A DNA stretch of 64,000 nucleotides from Hyaloscypha bicolor E (taxonomy: Eukaryota > Ascomycota > Leotiomycetes > Helotiales > Hyaloscyphaceae): positions 62,001 through 126,000 of the forward strand of contig NW_020194562.1 of NCBI RefSeq assembly GCF_002865645.1. Direction: 5' to 3'. A program made the translations under genes and the position numbers. This document shows, piece after piece, positions 1-12,727 of the stretch. Each line of letters begins with the position of its first letter. Position 1 is the stretch's first letter. The notes below the pieces were generated by a model. It was not told the DNA's origin and did not search any database. It was given only the letters and a program-made list of their open reading frames with translations.

Positions 1-25
1 ACTCGAAGATATTCAAACGGAGAAT

Positions 26-1962
26 ATGGACCTGGAGGATGATACAGCGATGATTGGTGGCATAGAGCATAACGTACCGATTATCGATCTCACGGAGGAA
101 CCGAGTCAGAGTTTTTCCGTCCCGCGAACCAACGGGTTACAGACCTCGGATAGGAATCTAACTCAAAATGAACCCGGGTCAAACCTTGCGACTATAACCT
201 TCTCATCAGATGAAATGTCCTCGGATGTCTCCGTATCTCGTGGATCGATTTCTCATTTTGGCCATTGGCATGACGCCGAGAACTCCCTTAGTCCAAAACC
301 TGGCCGGTGGTACCCGCCCTACAAGACATCAAGTATCCAGGAGGCAGTCCGAAGGGTTGAATTGGAGGTTCAACATAGGTGGTCAAAGAGTAGGCTCCGG
401 ACAATGCTTCAGGGTATTATCTCGGGAACCTGGCTCGTCGACGATGATGCCCTAGACAGCATCTTGACCATAGCCAACAAAGCGTTCTTCCATGAAGCAC
501 TTTCTGGTCGTGTACGATGGCATTGGTCGCAAGAGCAACCATACGGCGGTTTATGTCTCTCGAGCACCGGAGTCCGACCCAGCGCGAATGGGGGTTACGA
601 GACGTCGATCATGCTCTCAGCAAGGCTAAGGGCTTTTGAGCAAGAGTCTGAAGAGAGGGCCATATTAATCAGGGTGTTCCTGAATGAACTCATACAGTGC
701 TACCTTTTCATCTCCTGTGGTATTAGGGATGGCCGATGGAACAAACGCGCTGACGCGATACGCAACATTGCCGAAGCTATGGACCGCTGGATTGAAAACA
801 TTGATCACAATCTCTCTGGAACCCGTAGGATTGTTAACGGTGGTCTCAATCTCTCTGGAATCCGTATGACTAGAAACTATATCAACGGCGAGTGGGCTCT
901 TGAACAGCTAGGTACGAGGATCCAAAATCCAGAGCATCGTACTTACACACAAATCGTCATTTGTGTCAATCGCATGGAGCATAAAAATCGAATCTATACA
1001 CCCCACTCAAATCAGCAATTTGCATGCAATCACCATTGCAAACCGGAATCGATGATTGGTATGACCTTGAGCGGGTCGCTTCACATCCTTGGCGTAGTGA
1101 ATTCTGTGACTTGTCTCGAAAATGAAAGAGTGGTGTATAAAGCATTCGATTCGAGGACCCAGCTTTGGTATGCAGTGAAAGCTCTCAACAAAACATCGGC
1201 GCGTCTACGCGTACATAAAGAGTCTATTTGCGTCCATGATAAAGTATCTGCTCACCCAAATATAATTCCCCTTATTAAGATAGTTGACTCCGACCGCTAT
1301 CTTTATACTGTCATGCCTTACTACCCGGAAGGCGGCCTTTTCGACAGTATTACGCAGTCAAGGAGGACTTTTGACGATGATTCCATTCGCAACACCTTTC
1401 TTCAGCTTCTGGATGCTGTAGAACACTGTCACCGCCTCAGAGTTTACCACCTGGATCTCAAGCCTGAGCATATTCTGGTCTCTGGTAATCAAATTTTACT
1501 GGCTGGTTTTAGTCTGTCAAGAACGGAAGAGATAGCAGGCTATTTAGGAAGCAAATTTTACGCTAGTCCAGGCACGTATTGATTGCGATCCTTCAAACGT
1601 TCATAAACTTACCAGTGACATCAACATCAGAAAACCGGCTTGCACTTTTCACAGACGCGTCATATAGATGTGCTCCTCATGATATATGGTCGCTAGGTGT
1701 TATCCTAGTAAACTTGACCTGCGGTCGCAATCCGTGGAAAGAAGCAACTTTCGATGACCCCACGTATGTTGCCTTTATGAACGACCGTAACTTTCTCAGG
1801 ACCACTTTACCGCTATCAGAAGAAGCAAATTCTATATTGTGTCAAATCTTCGATCGTGATCCATCCACGCGGATCAGTATTCAGGAGCTTAAGCACGAAG
1901 TCTCTCAGTGCCCTTCTTTCAGGACTGAGCTGCCCTACTCACATCATGTTTCGAACACTTGA
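26..1962 (+). CDS. Ran1/SKS1-like protein kinase, probably catalytically impaired
   Basis: The C-terminal half is a Ser/Thr kinase fold: an AVKAL beta-3 lysine (about residue 390), an HPNIIPL segment, the catalytic loop HLDLKPEHIL, and after an intron the helix-F region HDIWSLGVILVNLTCGRNPW, typical of the Ran1/SKS1 nutrient-kinase family. The DFG position reads AGFSLS, so the Mg-binding Asp is Gly, and the catalytic-loop Asn is His. The sequence suggests a pseudokinase or a very weak enzyme. The first exon runs into a stop near 1580. A 50-nt intron at about 1566-1615 (donor GTCCAG, acceptor TTACCAG) joins it in frame to the second exon; a 92-nt intron at 1576-1667 is an alternative. The N-terminal 350 residues are unrecognised apart from a SUMO-interaction-like VPIIDLTEE near residue 18. 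The frame is open to the window edge, so the true start may lie upstream. Confidence 0.75.
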
Positions 1963-3104
1963 TTGTTAAGGCTTCGCTGCTGCACGGGGCCTTCAGCAGA
2001 TGGAGCGCTGACTCACTGCCTTGTCCAGATCCAACCAACAGAACCAACCACTAACTGGCTGCCTAAATCTTCCTGAACTCGAGATGGTTTCGAGCTGACG
2101 ACTTTCGTTCTGGCCCACCTGGTGATACTTATGTCAAGCGTCCGACTCGCCGATCAATCTTTTCCTCCCATCACCAAGGACACATATCAGCGGCACCATT
2201 CTCGCAAAGATCATTCCATGTATGCCACGGACTTATGTTGTTGACTTCGATTAGGCCACCAGCACTTTCCCACCAGCAAGGTAGTCAACAGGAAACATAT
2301 GGAAGACAATTTTTGCATCCAGCCTAGGCTTCAACACGACATAATTCCTGATCAAGAACGCGAGGATGCCAAATCCACTGAAAAGCGAACTGATCAACCA
2401 TCCTCGGAAGTCGCCCGGCCATGTGCTAGAATTGCGAACTGGCCGACCAGACTGCTCACAAGCATATTATCATGTGGACGGAGAGCTGGACTTGCGGAGA
2501 AAATTGCTCGGCACGGGATGTTAAAGGACGAGATGAAGTAGAAGCACAGTAGGATAACCATCCTCAGCTGAAGGTTGGACACACGTGGAGCAGGAGGAGG
2601 CATGGCCGCACTCTTCGTTGAGTTGAGGTCTGCTACCTAATTAGAGCAAGAAAGAAAGTTGGGGGTTGAATTGGAGATGACATGCTTGAGAAGGATCCTG
2701 TGTGGCTTGAAATTTTCAAGCAAGAGCTGCGAACCACCTCGAGCTTTCCAAAAAAAACCAGAATATCAACAGTGGACGAGGCAGAACCCCCGAGAAGCAA
2801 GAACTCCTCACTCCCCTCAAACCTTCCTCAGACTACTTTGAACGTATTGAAATCCACTTGGTCGATGGTGCCGAAAGGCGTGCAAGAGAACATCACCTTA
2901 GTTGAACCGGGGCCTTAGAGTAGTCAACAGGGACGGCTTTCTTACAGCAATCCTTGACCAAACTATGAATGCCGAAGACCTTGTCACAGACGTTAACACA
3001 CATGGCATGCTCGTTGGTGAAATCTTGTCCAAGATAAGAAAACCATCAAGGCCACTTTTCTTTCGTGTAGTTGCCCATCAAGTCTTGCGGGGATCGGAAG
3101 AATT
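1963..3104. other. intergenic stretch without a recognised gene
   Basis: Only short overlapping frames on both strands are present, none resembling a known family or showing good splice signals. I see no repeat structure. It probably holds the 3' ends of the kinase gene and of the convergent GPI-protein gene. Confidence 0.5.
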
Positions 3105-3828
3105 CTAAGTATACAAAACAGCTATAGCAATTACACCCCCAAGACTAACGGCCGCCAGCCAGCGTAATCCAACGCCACTTCCTCTTGAGCTATACCCCAA
3201 AGATGTTGTCGAGCCGCTACTGGGACTTGGGCTAGTCCCAGGAGAGCTAACAGAACTTGGACTGCTTCCTGAATAGCTAGTAGTGCTTGGACTACTCCCT
3301 GCATAGCTGACGGTTGATGGACCAGACCCACTGCCCGCAATGTAGGGACATGGATTGCACTCTCCGTATGAAAACCCGCATGTCCTTCCCAAGACACATG
3401 TCCAGCCGACACCGTCTTCGGTTACCGCAGCGCAAGCTTCGACATTTGTACATGTGTGTCCCCCGGAAGGAGAACTAGATGGCTATAATACGCATCATTT
3501 ATCAGCGTTGGCTTTCGCGACAGGAGAGAACAAGATGGTATGTCTTGCTCTAGAGACTTACCGCTGCTGCGGTGCCACACTTGGTTGGATCAGATGCTGG
3601 GCAACATGCCTCGGCCGATGTCCCTTCGTTGATACAGGTATAACCATTCTCACAGCATCCTCCTCCACAGCAGCCTCCAATTGTACAGCACCCGCTCACG
3701 CCAGGACAGTTAAAGGTCGTGATACCACAGCTCAGGAGAGGGCCAACGCTAATCGTTCCAGTCTGTGCTTTAACTCGGTGTGTCGAAAAGAAAAAGAGAA
3801 ACAGTAGGGGTAGAACTTTGTTCAACAT
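3105..3828 (-). CDS. GPI-anchored cysteine-rich secreted protein
   Basis: Two exons, 3828-3562 and 3482-3105, join in phase 0 across a 79-nt intron (donor GTAAGT, acceptor TTATAG) to give 214 residues. Residues 1-20 are a signal peptide (MLNKVLPLLFLFFF then a small-residue cleavage site). Residues 25-150 hold about 18 cysteines in close pairs (SGCCTIGGCCGGGCC), then come WTCVLGRTCGF and CNPCPY motifs. The next 60 residues are Ser/Thr/Gly/Pro repeats (PSTVSYAGSSPSTTSY), expected to be O-glycosylated. The C-terminus is a hydrophobic tail after a GSG stretch (LRWLAAVSLGGVIAIAVLYT), the standard GPI-anchor signal. It should sit on the plasma membrane or in the cell wall. The function is unknown; the layout matches fungal Cys-rich GPI proteins, but I cannot name an orthologue. 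Confidence 0.85.
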
Positions 3829-4736
3829 TGTGAGGGAATTGTCTGCGGCGCAGTTGCAATGCGATCTCGACGGTAGCTAATGCGACTTTGAAAAGCTCTG
3901 AATTTCGCATCCTCAGTCGCGACCTTCGCGCACAATATGTACGAGTAGCCATGAGCATTTCGCCACGGAGTTGGTGGTCTAGATTAGGCTCTTCAGTATC
4001 GCCAATGGTTACCTTCTTGGTTCAATTGATATCAGACGGCCAATCATCGCATGCTTAAATCCTGGAGTTATTGTTTCAATACTCCTGTGGCTGCAGGAGC
4101 TGTCCTCGCTCATTTCGTTCACCGGGCTCTCCCGCGTCTTGGCGAAGATCTACAACCCTAAAAGAGTCCAAGGTAGCCATTGCCAAGAAAATCAATGTGG
4201 CAAAACACGGGCGTACGACTGCTGCTTGGGCGAGCTTTTTATGTGTGGCTTGCAGCTGAAGTAACCTGCTGGTTTTAAGATCTGGAACCGAGCCTCAACG
4301 GGGCAGACCTACAAATCATATTTACAGACTTGGGTTCGTCCTTCATGCATGCTAAACCAGAAGAAGCTGAAGAACATAAGCTTATATATGCCTCCATATT
4401 CATTTTCCCTTGTGAAAGCGTTGCACTTTAGCTTTACACCCCCTGTACCATGTTAAATGTGACGACCGCTGCCGAGGAAAGATAGGAGGCGAATGAAGAG
4501 CTCGTGTTGGTGCCATTTGGTCGGTGCCAACCTGGAGCCGGCCTGCCGTCGCTGAACCACCTTTGGTGAGTGGCGCACAATCAGCCGCACTTTTGACCCC
4601 TATCTCTCCCCGCATATGCATCCAGGCCTCTATTTGTAAGGGCGTGTTCAAGGCCCAGGTGGCTGTTATTGAATTCTCTGGCTTAAAAAATGTGCCATCG
4701 ATTTCCTCTATATTTTGCCTACTCTCGTCTATTCTC
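3829..4736. other. intergenic, no gene recognised
   Basis: This is the promoter side of the GPI-protein gene, followed by overlapping frames of about 100-136 codons on opposite strands (4400-4810). These lack any family resemblance and run into the inverted repeat of the next element, so they are probably not genes. Confidence 0.45.
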
Positions 4737-5002
4737 ACGAGCCCGGCCTCAAAAGTCCGTGTTTTTAGCGATATTTTCAGGTATCGCAAAACCAAAGTCT
4801 CCCACTTCACTTGACAAATATATAATAACTATTAATTATAACCTATTATAATTTATATATATATATGATTAAAGAAGCTAGAGTGAGTTTTAAAACTCTT
4901 TTAAAGCGATTTAGAGAATAAGATAAAAGGCACAAAATTGGGTTTGGCGTTCGCTTCTTAGCGAAATGCCCTAAAAACACGGACTTTTGAGGGTGGGCTC
5001 GT
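4737..5002. mobile_element. 266-bp MITE with 32-bp terminal inverted repeats
   Basis: The left end ACGAGCCCGGCCTCAAAAGT and the reverse complement of the right end, ACGAGCCCACCCTCAAAAGT, continue matching through GTCCGTGTTTTTAG, giving 32 bp with 2 mismatches. The interior is AT-rich and non-coding. The TIR resembles those of the MITE at 14482-14743 (ACGAGCC then AAGTCTGTG then TTTTAGCG) and the mariner element at 11846-14104, so this is probably a non-autonomous relative. No clear TA duplication is visible at the ends. Confidence 0.8.
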
Positions 5003-5543
5003 CAGGAGTCAGGACCCACCGTGCGGCAACACAATAGCGAGGATCCACTTTCTCCCAGGCTTATATGCGGCCGGATCCCGCCAGGCACGTCGGCAGCTGT
5101 CACACACCACCTATTCTATTATTCTCTAAATGGGGTAATCGTTCAAAGCGATAATCAGCAGCAGTGGTTTCTTCGAATCGGGGCTGGCCTTGCTTTCTTA
5201 ACCAAAACACTTTTGACGGCGACCTTGGCATACACCCAAATACCCTGCGCGGCGTGGATCCCCTTTTCAGCGCCGTAATAAGGGCCTGGAATTTCACGGA
5301 CTTGGAATACTTATTTTTTTTTTAGAAATTAAGAATTATATAATAAAACGCATTCCCTTAGCTTATAAGATAATTCCTTTAATTAATAGCTTATTCTAAC
5401 TTAATATTATATAATTATATTTTTAATATATAATTAAATTAAAGTAATAATAATAAAAACTTAAAATAACTTTTCAGGAAATTAAGAATTATATTTTGAA
5501 ACTTATTTCCTTAGTTTATTATATAGTTCCCTTAAATACTATT
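5003..5543. other. intergenic; AT-rich relic from about 5310
   Basis: About 300 bp of balanced composition without a recognised gene, followed by about 230 bp of very AT-rich sequence without open frames that looks like RIP-degraded repeat DNA. Confidence 0.5.
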
Positions 5544-5757
5544 TGTGACGGCGGGATCGAGGCAATGGTATAAAGGCTCAAAGATCCAGGAAAATCCCAT
5601 ATATTGAGAATACTAAGCTAAGGAGAAGAAGGAGAGAGAGAAGGAAAGGGGATAAAAGGAGGGAAATACTAGCTAAAACCACTGAAACGCCGGCTAGCTA
5701 GGTGAAACCAGTCATGTGATAGCCACCCCCCTTTGGCCCCCAGCCAGCGCCGTCACA
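5544..5757. repeat. 214-bp LTR-like/TIR repeat, copy 1 (best preserved)
   Basis: The ends are TGTGACGGCG and CGCCGTCACA, a perfect 10-bp inverted repeat, flanked by the 5-bp direct repeat CTATT (5539-5543 and 5758-5762). A TATAAA box lies about 25 bp in. TG...CA ends plus a 5-bp duplication fit a short solo LTR; a MITE is the alternative. Three more copies occur at 12728-12940, 25759-25972 and 26987-27200, differing mainly by C-to-T/G-to-A changes. This copy retains the most GC. Confidence 0.85.
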
Positions 5758-6060
5758 CTATTTTACATTAGCCTTATATTATATAATTCCCTTTAATACC
5801 GTTTTATATTAGCTTTATATTATATAATTATGTTTTTGATATATAATTAAATAAGAGTTATAATAAGAAAAATTATAAAATTATATTATAAAATGCATTC
5901 TCTTAATTTGTTATATATTTCTTATATAAACCGCCTTGTATTACTTTTATATTATTATATATTTAATAATTTGAATTTGAAAATATAAATAATATTATAA
6001 AATATATTTCTTTAACTTCTTATATAAGTTCCTTAAATACTAGTTTATATTAGTCTTAGG
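5758..6060. other. AT-rich RIP-like relic
   Basis: Very AT-rich and without open frames. Variants of TTATATTATATAATT recur, consistent with degraded repeat DNA around the LTR-like insertion. Confidence 0.5.
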
Positions 6061-7499
6061 GTTAGCGGACTTTATATTGTGAAGTTGCTAAAAGCCATTC
6101 GAGACCACAGTGTTTAAAGGAGTTAGAGATTGCAGACTACTAATAGCTCTTGCAATATTCTGGGGCTGTCTGTTCAATGTACCATTCATCCTTGGTCAAA
6201 TCGGAGAACCAGTACTAGAGGAATCGAGAGCTCGTATTGCGTGTTAAAGGCACGGCATTCGCTGGCCCGGGTTGAGATTCCGTATTTGATACGAGAGAGG
6301 GGGCTCAGTGCTGATTTTGTTTTGGAGAGGGAGAGGGAGACGGGGATAGAGAGGGGGCGCGCATGGCGAGGTGTGGGCATAGTTGTTTGTTTGAGTGAGT
6401 GCTGGATTGTTGGGAATAGAGGGAAGGTTGAGTTGATGTTTAGATATTGATTTTGATGTTAATATTGGAAGTGTGTTAGTAGTGGAATGGAGCGGGAGGG
6501 GTTGGGGAGGTAATGATGGGTGGATATTTAGAGAGGTTAGGACTGGGTTATTCAAGGTGAGATGGAGAATCACTTAGGGGAAGGCGTTTGGCCTGGTAGT
6601 ATTTATTAGGGGGTGTGTGAGTGATTGATTACCTTTAAGCGAGGAACCCCTTTATGACCGAATCTTGCCATGCGTACGAGTAGTTTCATGATAAAAACTT
6701 GTAGTAGTCACATTCGGGAATCAAAATGATCTCTGGTTATTGTGAAGGGGGCATGGCGCTTTTTGGGAACAATTTTGGGAGTATTCTTTAAGTTCACTCG
6801 CAGGGACAACCGAACTTCTAGCTTCAAGAAAGGCGGAAATGCTCTGATGTTGATACGGCAGAACGCACATAGCCTATACAGCTCTTCGCGGACAGAATTC
6901 GAGAAAGCAGGAACATCTAGGAAGGAAGATCATCTCTGCTAGGGACTTCTACAATAAACGTTTAGGGGATTTAGTTTCAGGATACACCGAGCCGCCAAGT
7001 AGCAGTAGGGGTTCCAGCACCGCATCTCGTCCCAATATCTGATCTCTGCCCCGTCTCCCCTAGAATCAAAGGTAACCCAACGAGAATCTATGAACTCTGT
7101 TTAGGACTCAGAGGGGACGTTTATTGCGGTCCTTGATTTGTCCAAGGGCGTGAAAACCTCGCTTCAAATGCCCAGTCGGCGCTCTAATCCATTTCTTGTC
7201 AGATATTCCACATGCTTCTATACCTTGTGGTATAGTTCTTATTGCGCTTAAATATTCCCTGATCCACGCCTCACCGGTTCTACTTCTCCTATATCTCGCA
7301 TTGTTCTAGATCTCAGCCACTGTTCGATCTATCCCTCATCCTCTCAAAATCACTACAACAGCCTCGTGGACCTTTGACTTGTAAGCCTGTTCAATTTCTG
7401 ACTGGGAAACAATAAACTAATCGCCTCAGGCAGCCTCCATTAGACTCGAGAACATTGAGATCAAGGCAATCAAAAGCAATGTCTCACATCTTGAAGCCT
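6061..7499. other. intergenic, purine-rich tract, no gene recognised
   Basis: Positions 6290-6420 are strongly purine-rich on the plus strand (GAGAGGGAGAGGGAGACGGG), which creates spurious overlapping frames on both strands. No domain, splice structure or repeat boundary could be supported. Confidence 0.4.
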
Positions 7500-9525
7500 T
7501 ATTTCATTGCTTCATTCCTGCTATTATAATTATATTATTTCCTTATAAAATTATATTCAATTAATAAATATATTTTTAATAAAATCTATATATAAATAAA
7601 AAACATTTTAAAGTTATTTCTTTTCTCTTTATTTTATATATAAATGTCTTAATAATTATAACTTCTTTTAAGAAGCTTTTAATTATAAATTTACTTAGTT
7701 TTATAAAATATATTTAATAATATTTTCATAATCTTTATTATCTTGTACTATTTATATGGCTTGTACTCCAGATTTTGCCGCATTGTAGGTGAAGTCACCT
7801 CTAATCCAGGCTGATCCCTGGAGTCGAAGATGAGCCCGCTCTTGGCATTTATGATCTGGGAAAACCTAATTCAAAGATTATTTTGGGGATCATCCCCTGC
7901 GGCGTCTATTACGGCAACGGGTTCAACGGGGTTCCTGCGATGCCGAAGTGCCGGGGTGCCTTGAAAACGCCCCTTCGTAAACGTACTGACAACCAATTAA
8001 GAGACGAACGTGAGTGCCATTGAGGTGGAAAATCTTCAGCCGCATTTGGAGCTTAGGAAAAGAGGATAGAAACCGTTTCCTGATTGGTTTGGAGATTCAG
8101 ATTAAAAATACCAATTATTTTACCTTGTAAAAGTAAATCTTGAAGCTTCATGTCAGCCTTAATAAGTGGGAAGATGAAGGGATCAGGGGGCGCAGCTTTC
8201 TGGTTTCTGGACTCGAGCGATATGAGTGGCTGAATTGGCGAGTTCGATCCCCTTTTTCGAGTCCGATCTGGTTGGCTGCTGCTATACGACCGTTGTCTAT
8301 TTTGTGGACAACAGGACGCGGCTTTGATCCATTCCCGCCAGGAAAGACGAGGACAAAGCGGGTGAGCACAGCAGCCCGGGTCCTCTTAGTGTCAGTATTG
8401 ATACGTGTGCCATCTCCCAAGCGTAGCAGACGTCTGGTCCCCGTAACGGCTAGAAGATCAAGAAGTGAACAATCGGAAGGCACGCACAAGATGAGCTGAA
8501 ATATGCGACGAAGACCTCACTTGAAGGCAAGATCACCACGATGCAAACATCACACACACTAGCTGACAGGCCGCCATTTCCAGAATGATAATACATTACA
8601 CCTCCCACCTCCCTTAGTCTTGAACCTCACACATCTACGGCCGACATCAAGCCTCGACGACAAATAACCATGGCGCAACTTACTAGAGCTTTCAGTCTAT
8701 GCCAAGATGGGGATGTCGAAGCATATTTAAAACAGCTGAAGCTTGGAAGACACTCAAAAAGGATTCATAAGTCTGTAAAGGCTAGTTAGAAACTTGTAGG
8801 GAGGATGTCTAGTAATAAATGTATTTTTGCGACCTAATGAGTACTAAAATAAAAGTACTTCCTTGCTTCGCTTAATCTCTTGCATTAGGTTCGGAGCACA
8901 CGACTTTTTCCAGTCAAATGCTCATGACTTTGGGGTTAAATACGTCCAGTTTTTTTGTTGCCACTTTTCCGAGCTCGATTGTACGTATGTCTGGCGCTTG
9001 GTGCCTTGCCGCTCTGCCGTCCTCATACAATTTGATTGAATCGCATGCCAACTCGAACGCCAATGTTTGAATATCATCAACTTGGGAAGGCACAGAATTT
9101 TCCATTCACAATCAATGCTGCATATAAGTGTCAATAGTTTTGATGCTTCGCAAGTGGAACCAAGTTTGCCTCGCTCATTTTGAAGGCAAACCGAGCCCCA
9201 AAATTATCACAGTACCCTTTTCAATCCGCACTCCTCAACTTCAAATTTATATCTTCAGTTATGAATCCCCAATGCGGAGTATCTTACAATTTAGATCCTG
9301 ATCTTATGACCGAATAAAATTCACCTAATTTAAGACTTCTACCTAAGTACCTACCTAGCTCAGGCAAAGGGTGCCCACAACACCGCCAAGACCATCTATT
9401 TATACGAAGAAGCCTGTCAAGTAGTAATTCATCACGAGCAAATAGAATGTGGCTTTGTAAGGAGAGGTACGGGCCGTGTTCTACCAACGCGTCATGAATA
9501 TCATGCTCACAAGTTAACAACCAGC
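7500..9525. other. AT-rich block, then intergenic DNA with a 39-codon ORF
   Basis: 7500-7780 is AT-rich relic sequence. Overlapping frames of about 115 codons at 8140-8499 lie on opposite strands and are not recognisable. A 39-codon ORF at 8670-8789 (starts MAQLTRAFSLCQDGDVEAY) resembles the beginning of ankyrin-type proteins but stops at once; it may be a truncated relic. The 3' flank of the O-methyltransferase gene occupies the right side. Confidence 0.35.
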
Positions 9526-10935
9526 TCAGTCCTTCCTCACAGCCTCAAATACCGTCCCACTACCATCCAACTGCGTCTTAGGTGTCCAAACCTTGACTAC
9601 GCTCAACCCAGCTTCCTCAAGCAAAGCAACCCACTGCTTCTCCGTCCTCTCCATACTCGCAAATAGCGCCATCATCGAAAGATCAATCTCCGCGTTATAC
9701 CTGCAGACAACATCGTCAGCATACATAGGAGAGAGATTTCCAAGAACGAAGGTGGACGGGCGGTAGTTTCAAAGAGCCGTAGCATGCGAAACAAGTGATG
9801 AGAATGCACTTACAACGAAGCTCCCATCTCCGGCAAGAAATTCTCATTGACAAGCAACACACTATCCTTCGTCATAGCCTCCCGAATCCCTTTAAGTATC
9901 TCAATAGCAGGACCATCAGGGTGATCGTGTAAGATTTGTCGCATATAGTAAGCACGCGCTCCTTGCACCGGTTGCGGTGTAAAGAAGTTATAAATCTGTC
10001 GTTCAATCTTTGGGTCTAGATAGGTGATATTGCTGATGACAGGTTCGAGATCCTGCAAGATAAGCTTCCCAGGGAGATTTGGAAACCGTTTGTGGAAAGC
10101 AGATAAGTCGTGCCCTAAGCCGCCACCGATGTCGACGAGGAGAGGGGAGGAGGGATCAGTGGAGCTGAAGCGTGATTCAGTGGGAAAGAAGTCAAACCAT
10201 TCTTCTCCCCGCCCCATGCGCGTGAGGGCCATCATGCGGTTGAAAGCTTCTTGCTCTTCGGGAATGGATTTCAACCAATCGAAGTATGTGCCCTTGAAGT
10301 TGAAGGCGAACTGGAAAGGCCCCGAGGTCATGGAGTTGGGATTTGCGTAGCCGTTTACGCGGAAGTATTCGGGGAGCTTAACGAGGGCTTGGGCGTGTGG
10401 TGCCCTGTCGGTAATCTTAGCCTTTTCTTTTGGGAGAGAGAACTGTGGATGGAGACAAACATATGAACAATCACATCAATCAATGGAGATTTGGGCCCGA
10501 ATAATTCAGTCTTGGGAGTCGTTGTGTAGTGCCGAACTCCAAATTCCTTCGCATAGCCAGTGGCTGTTACAACTCTCATGATACGGGTGACGAGAATCTC
10601 GTCAGACTTGGTCTTTTCCGCCAGCTCCAGGGCAGTGATGCCTCCTTCTCCCGCACCGAGGAGAGCAGGGAAGAGTCCCATGTCAACAGCTGTTCGGATG
10701 GCTGCTTGGCGATGGATCTATTGTGTCCGTTAGCTCTGGCAGCCCAGTTGGGTGGAATATTGTCTTTATTTACACCAAGAACAATGGATGCAGTTGCATC
10801 TAGAGGGGATTCTGATGCCTCTTGGAGTCGTTTGGAAGCTGCCAGAAGCTGTTGACGATCGGCGTCAGATGGTGGCGCCTGGCCGAGACTCGCTATGGCT
10901 GCATCGATGGAAGTGACAAGCTGGGAGATATCCAT
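9526..10935 (-). CDS. SAM-dependent O-methyltransferase (aflatoxin/sterigmatocystin OMT type)
   Basis: Four exons, 10935-10774, 10717-10461, 10404-9814 and 9700-9526, join with GT-AG introns of 56, 56 and 113 nt to give 394 residues, the usual length for the fungal family. Branch sites are visible (GCTAACGG, GGCTAAGA). Residues 1-140 are the helical dimerisation/winged-helix region (AAIRTAVDMGLFPALL). SAM-binding motif I is LLVDIGGGLGHDL (about residue 229). The catalytic His lies in MRQILHDHPDGPAIEIL (about residue 298), and the C-terminus reads MALFASMERTEKQW. It should methylate a hydroxyl on a small aromatic or sugar substrate in the cytosol. No polyketide or peptide synthetase lies nearby. 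The nearest metabolic gene is the broken glycosyltransferase at 15.1 kb. Confidence 0.92.
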
Positions 10936-11845
10936 CGTTGTTGGAGGTTTTATTTTATGGCCGCAGTGGGATTTTGATCTTGAAGAGAAGCAAAGTTGAA
11001 GGAAGATATCTGCCATGGAAAAAACTGGAGGGGTATTGCCAATTATATAGGGATTTTTGAACTGCCTTTAAGAAGAGGGACAGCAAAGAACAGGACGCGG
11101 AATTGATTTAACCGCCTTGTAGGAACCAGGATGGGCAATAAGCCAGTCAGTCAGCCGCAGCTGAGGATATATACCTTGCATTTAGCGGAGAGCAGCTTAC
11201 TCCTTTGACGTCCAGTTGTTGGTTTTACAGGAAGCAGCTTCCGGTTCGGAGAAACCACTACGTAGTGTTCGCTTCCATCTTGCTCTTTCTCACGATACGT
11301 TAGTTCGTGCCTGCGAACTGCATTCTTACCGCAAAAGTCTATGCAGAAGCTGAGATGCCAGTTTGTAGCGAGGGTTTCTGACTCGCAGCTGGTTGGCGGG
11401 AAAGTGCGATTGGCTGGCTTATTAATAACTCAGCCACCACCCCCCTGGTGTCCTGGAAGGTCTGGGTGAGTCAGCAAATGGCTGACAATCACCACGATTA
11501 GCGAGATAGCTCGTGATTTGGACTAATAAACAGTAATAAAAACACGAGACCAATCGCCTACCACCTTATCGGATCTGTTGGCAACGCTTCTGCTGTCTAT
11601 ATATTGTATACGGGTATATAGAGCCGCTATGCTAGACGTTTGGGAGCTCTTCTCTGCCTATCTGGGTAGATATGGATCAGTTTCCTGTTACGGGTAAACC
11701 TATATGCTGCGCTATTACGTCTTCGAGATTACTCTTTTGAACGAATTATATGGGTAGATACCGTTTGCATTAACCCAGAGGAGCAGGGTCGACAGGTTCA
11801 GCTTGTGGAGAACATTTCGGTCGTATCCGTATAGTTAGCCACTTA
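10936..11845. other. intergenic, promoter side of the methyltransferase
   Basis: No gene is recognised. It contains the OMT upstream region and non-coding sequence up to the left inverted repeat of the mariner element. Confidence 0.45.
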
Positions 11846-12727
11846 ACGAGCCTGCAATCATGGGTCTGTGCGTACAGGCGCTCTTTCAACCAGCCCCCCA
11901 CTAAATTAGAACAACCACCCTGAACATACCCCTACCGCTCGATTTTCAGTACGAAAAAGGCTATGAGATCCCTACGAAACACAAGGAGGCTATATACTAG
12001 CTTTACTGGTTTGGAAAGGCTCCCGTTTGCGCCTTAATAGTATGATACAAGCTTGGCAATACCACGATCCAAAAGATCCTTGGCTACTGTGGTACGGCAA
12101 GCCGTACTCTCCAAAAATCATGTTATTTTGGCGGTTTTGAGGTTTTGGTCACATGGCAAAGGCCGCGGCCTTTTGCACGTGACTTGCGGAAATCACATAA
12201 GAAAGCTGGTTTTTCTGTAGTCCTAGAGAACAATCCCTCCTCAGTATTCAATCAATTGAGCTTTTGCACACTGCACACTGTTTATGCTTTACTATTTACG
12301 CTTTTGATCTTGTTGTTTTGCTGTCAAGTCACGTTTTGCGCTCTGGTATACTTTATGTGGGTTTTTGTCTTGTCGCAGTTTCCCTCCCACACTACCCAGC
12401 CCCAGAACGACGATGCCCTAATTAAAAGGACCCTACCTTCCTCCTATCCGATCGAGAAGTTAATAAAGCTATTATATACTACTTATAGCAATAGGAGATA
12501 TGAATAATAAACTAGTAGAAGATATGGAAAGAGCTTGAGTTTAAGTACTCTATATAAATACTCAGGTGCCAGATATATTAATAAGGCTATTACCGTTATA
12601 TAGTATATCAAAAGCCTTATTTAACTCTTATATAAGTTACTATATAATATTTCTAGGTAATAGTATATCTTTTCTAGATTATAAAGTAGTTATAAGTTCT
12701 TTAGTTAGACGAGATTACCTTCCTTAT

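Noticed and set aside
5544..5757. hAT or mariner origin of the 214-bp repeat
   Set aside because: The 5-bp duplication and TG...CA ends fit neither TA (mariner) nor 8-bp (hAT) duplications.
6130..6573. Overlapping frames on both strands near 6.3 kb
   Set aside because: Generated by a purine-rich tract; no start context, domain or splice structure.
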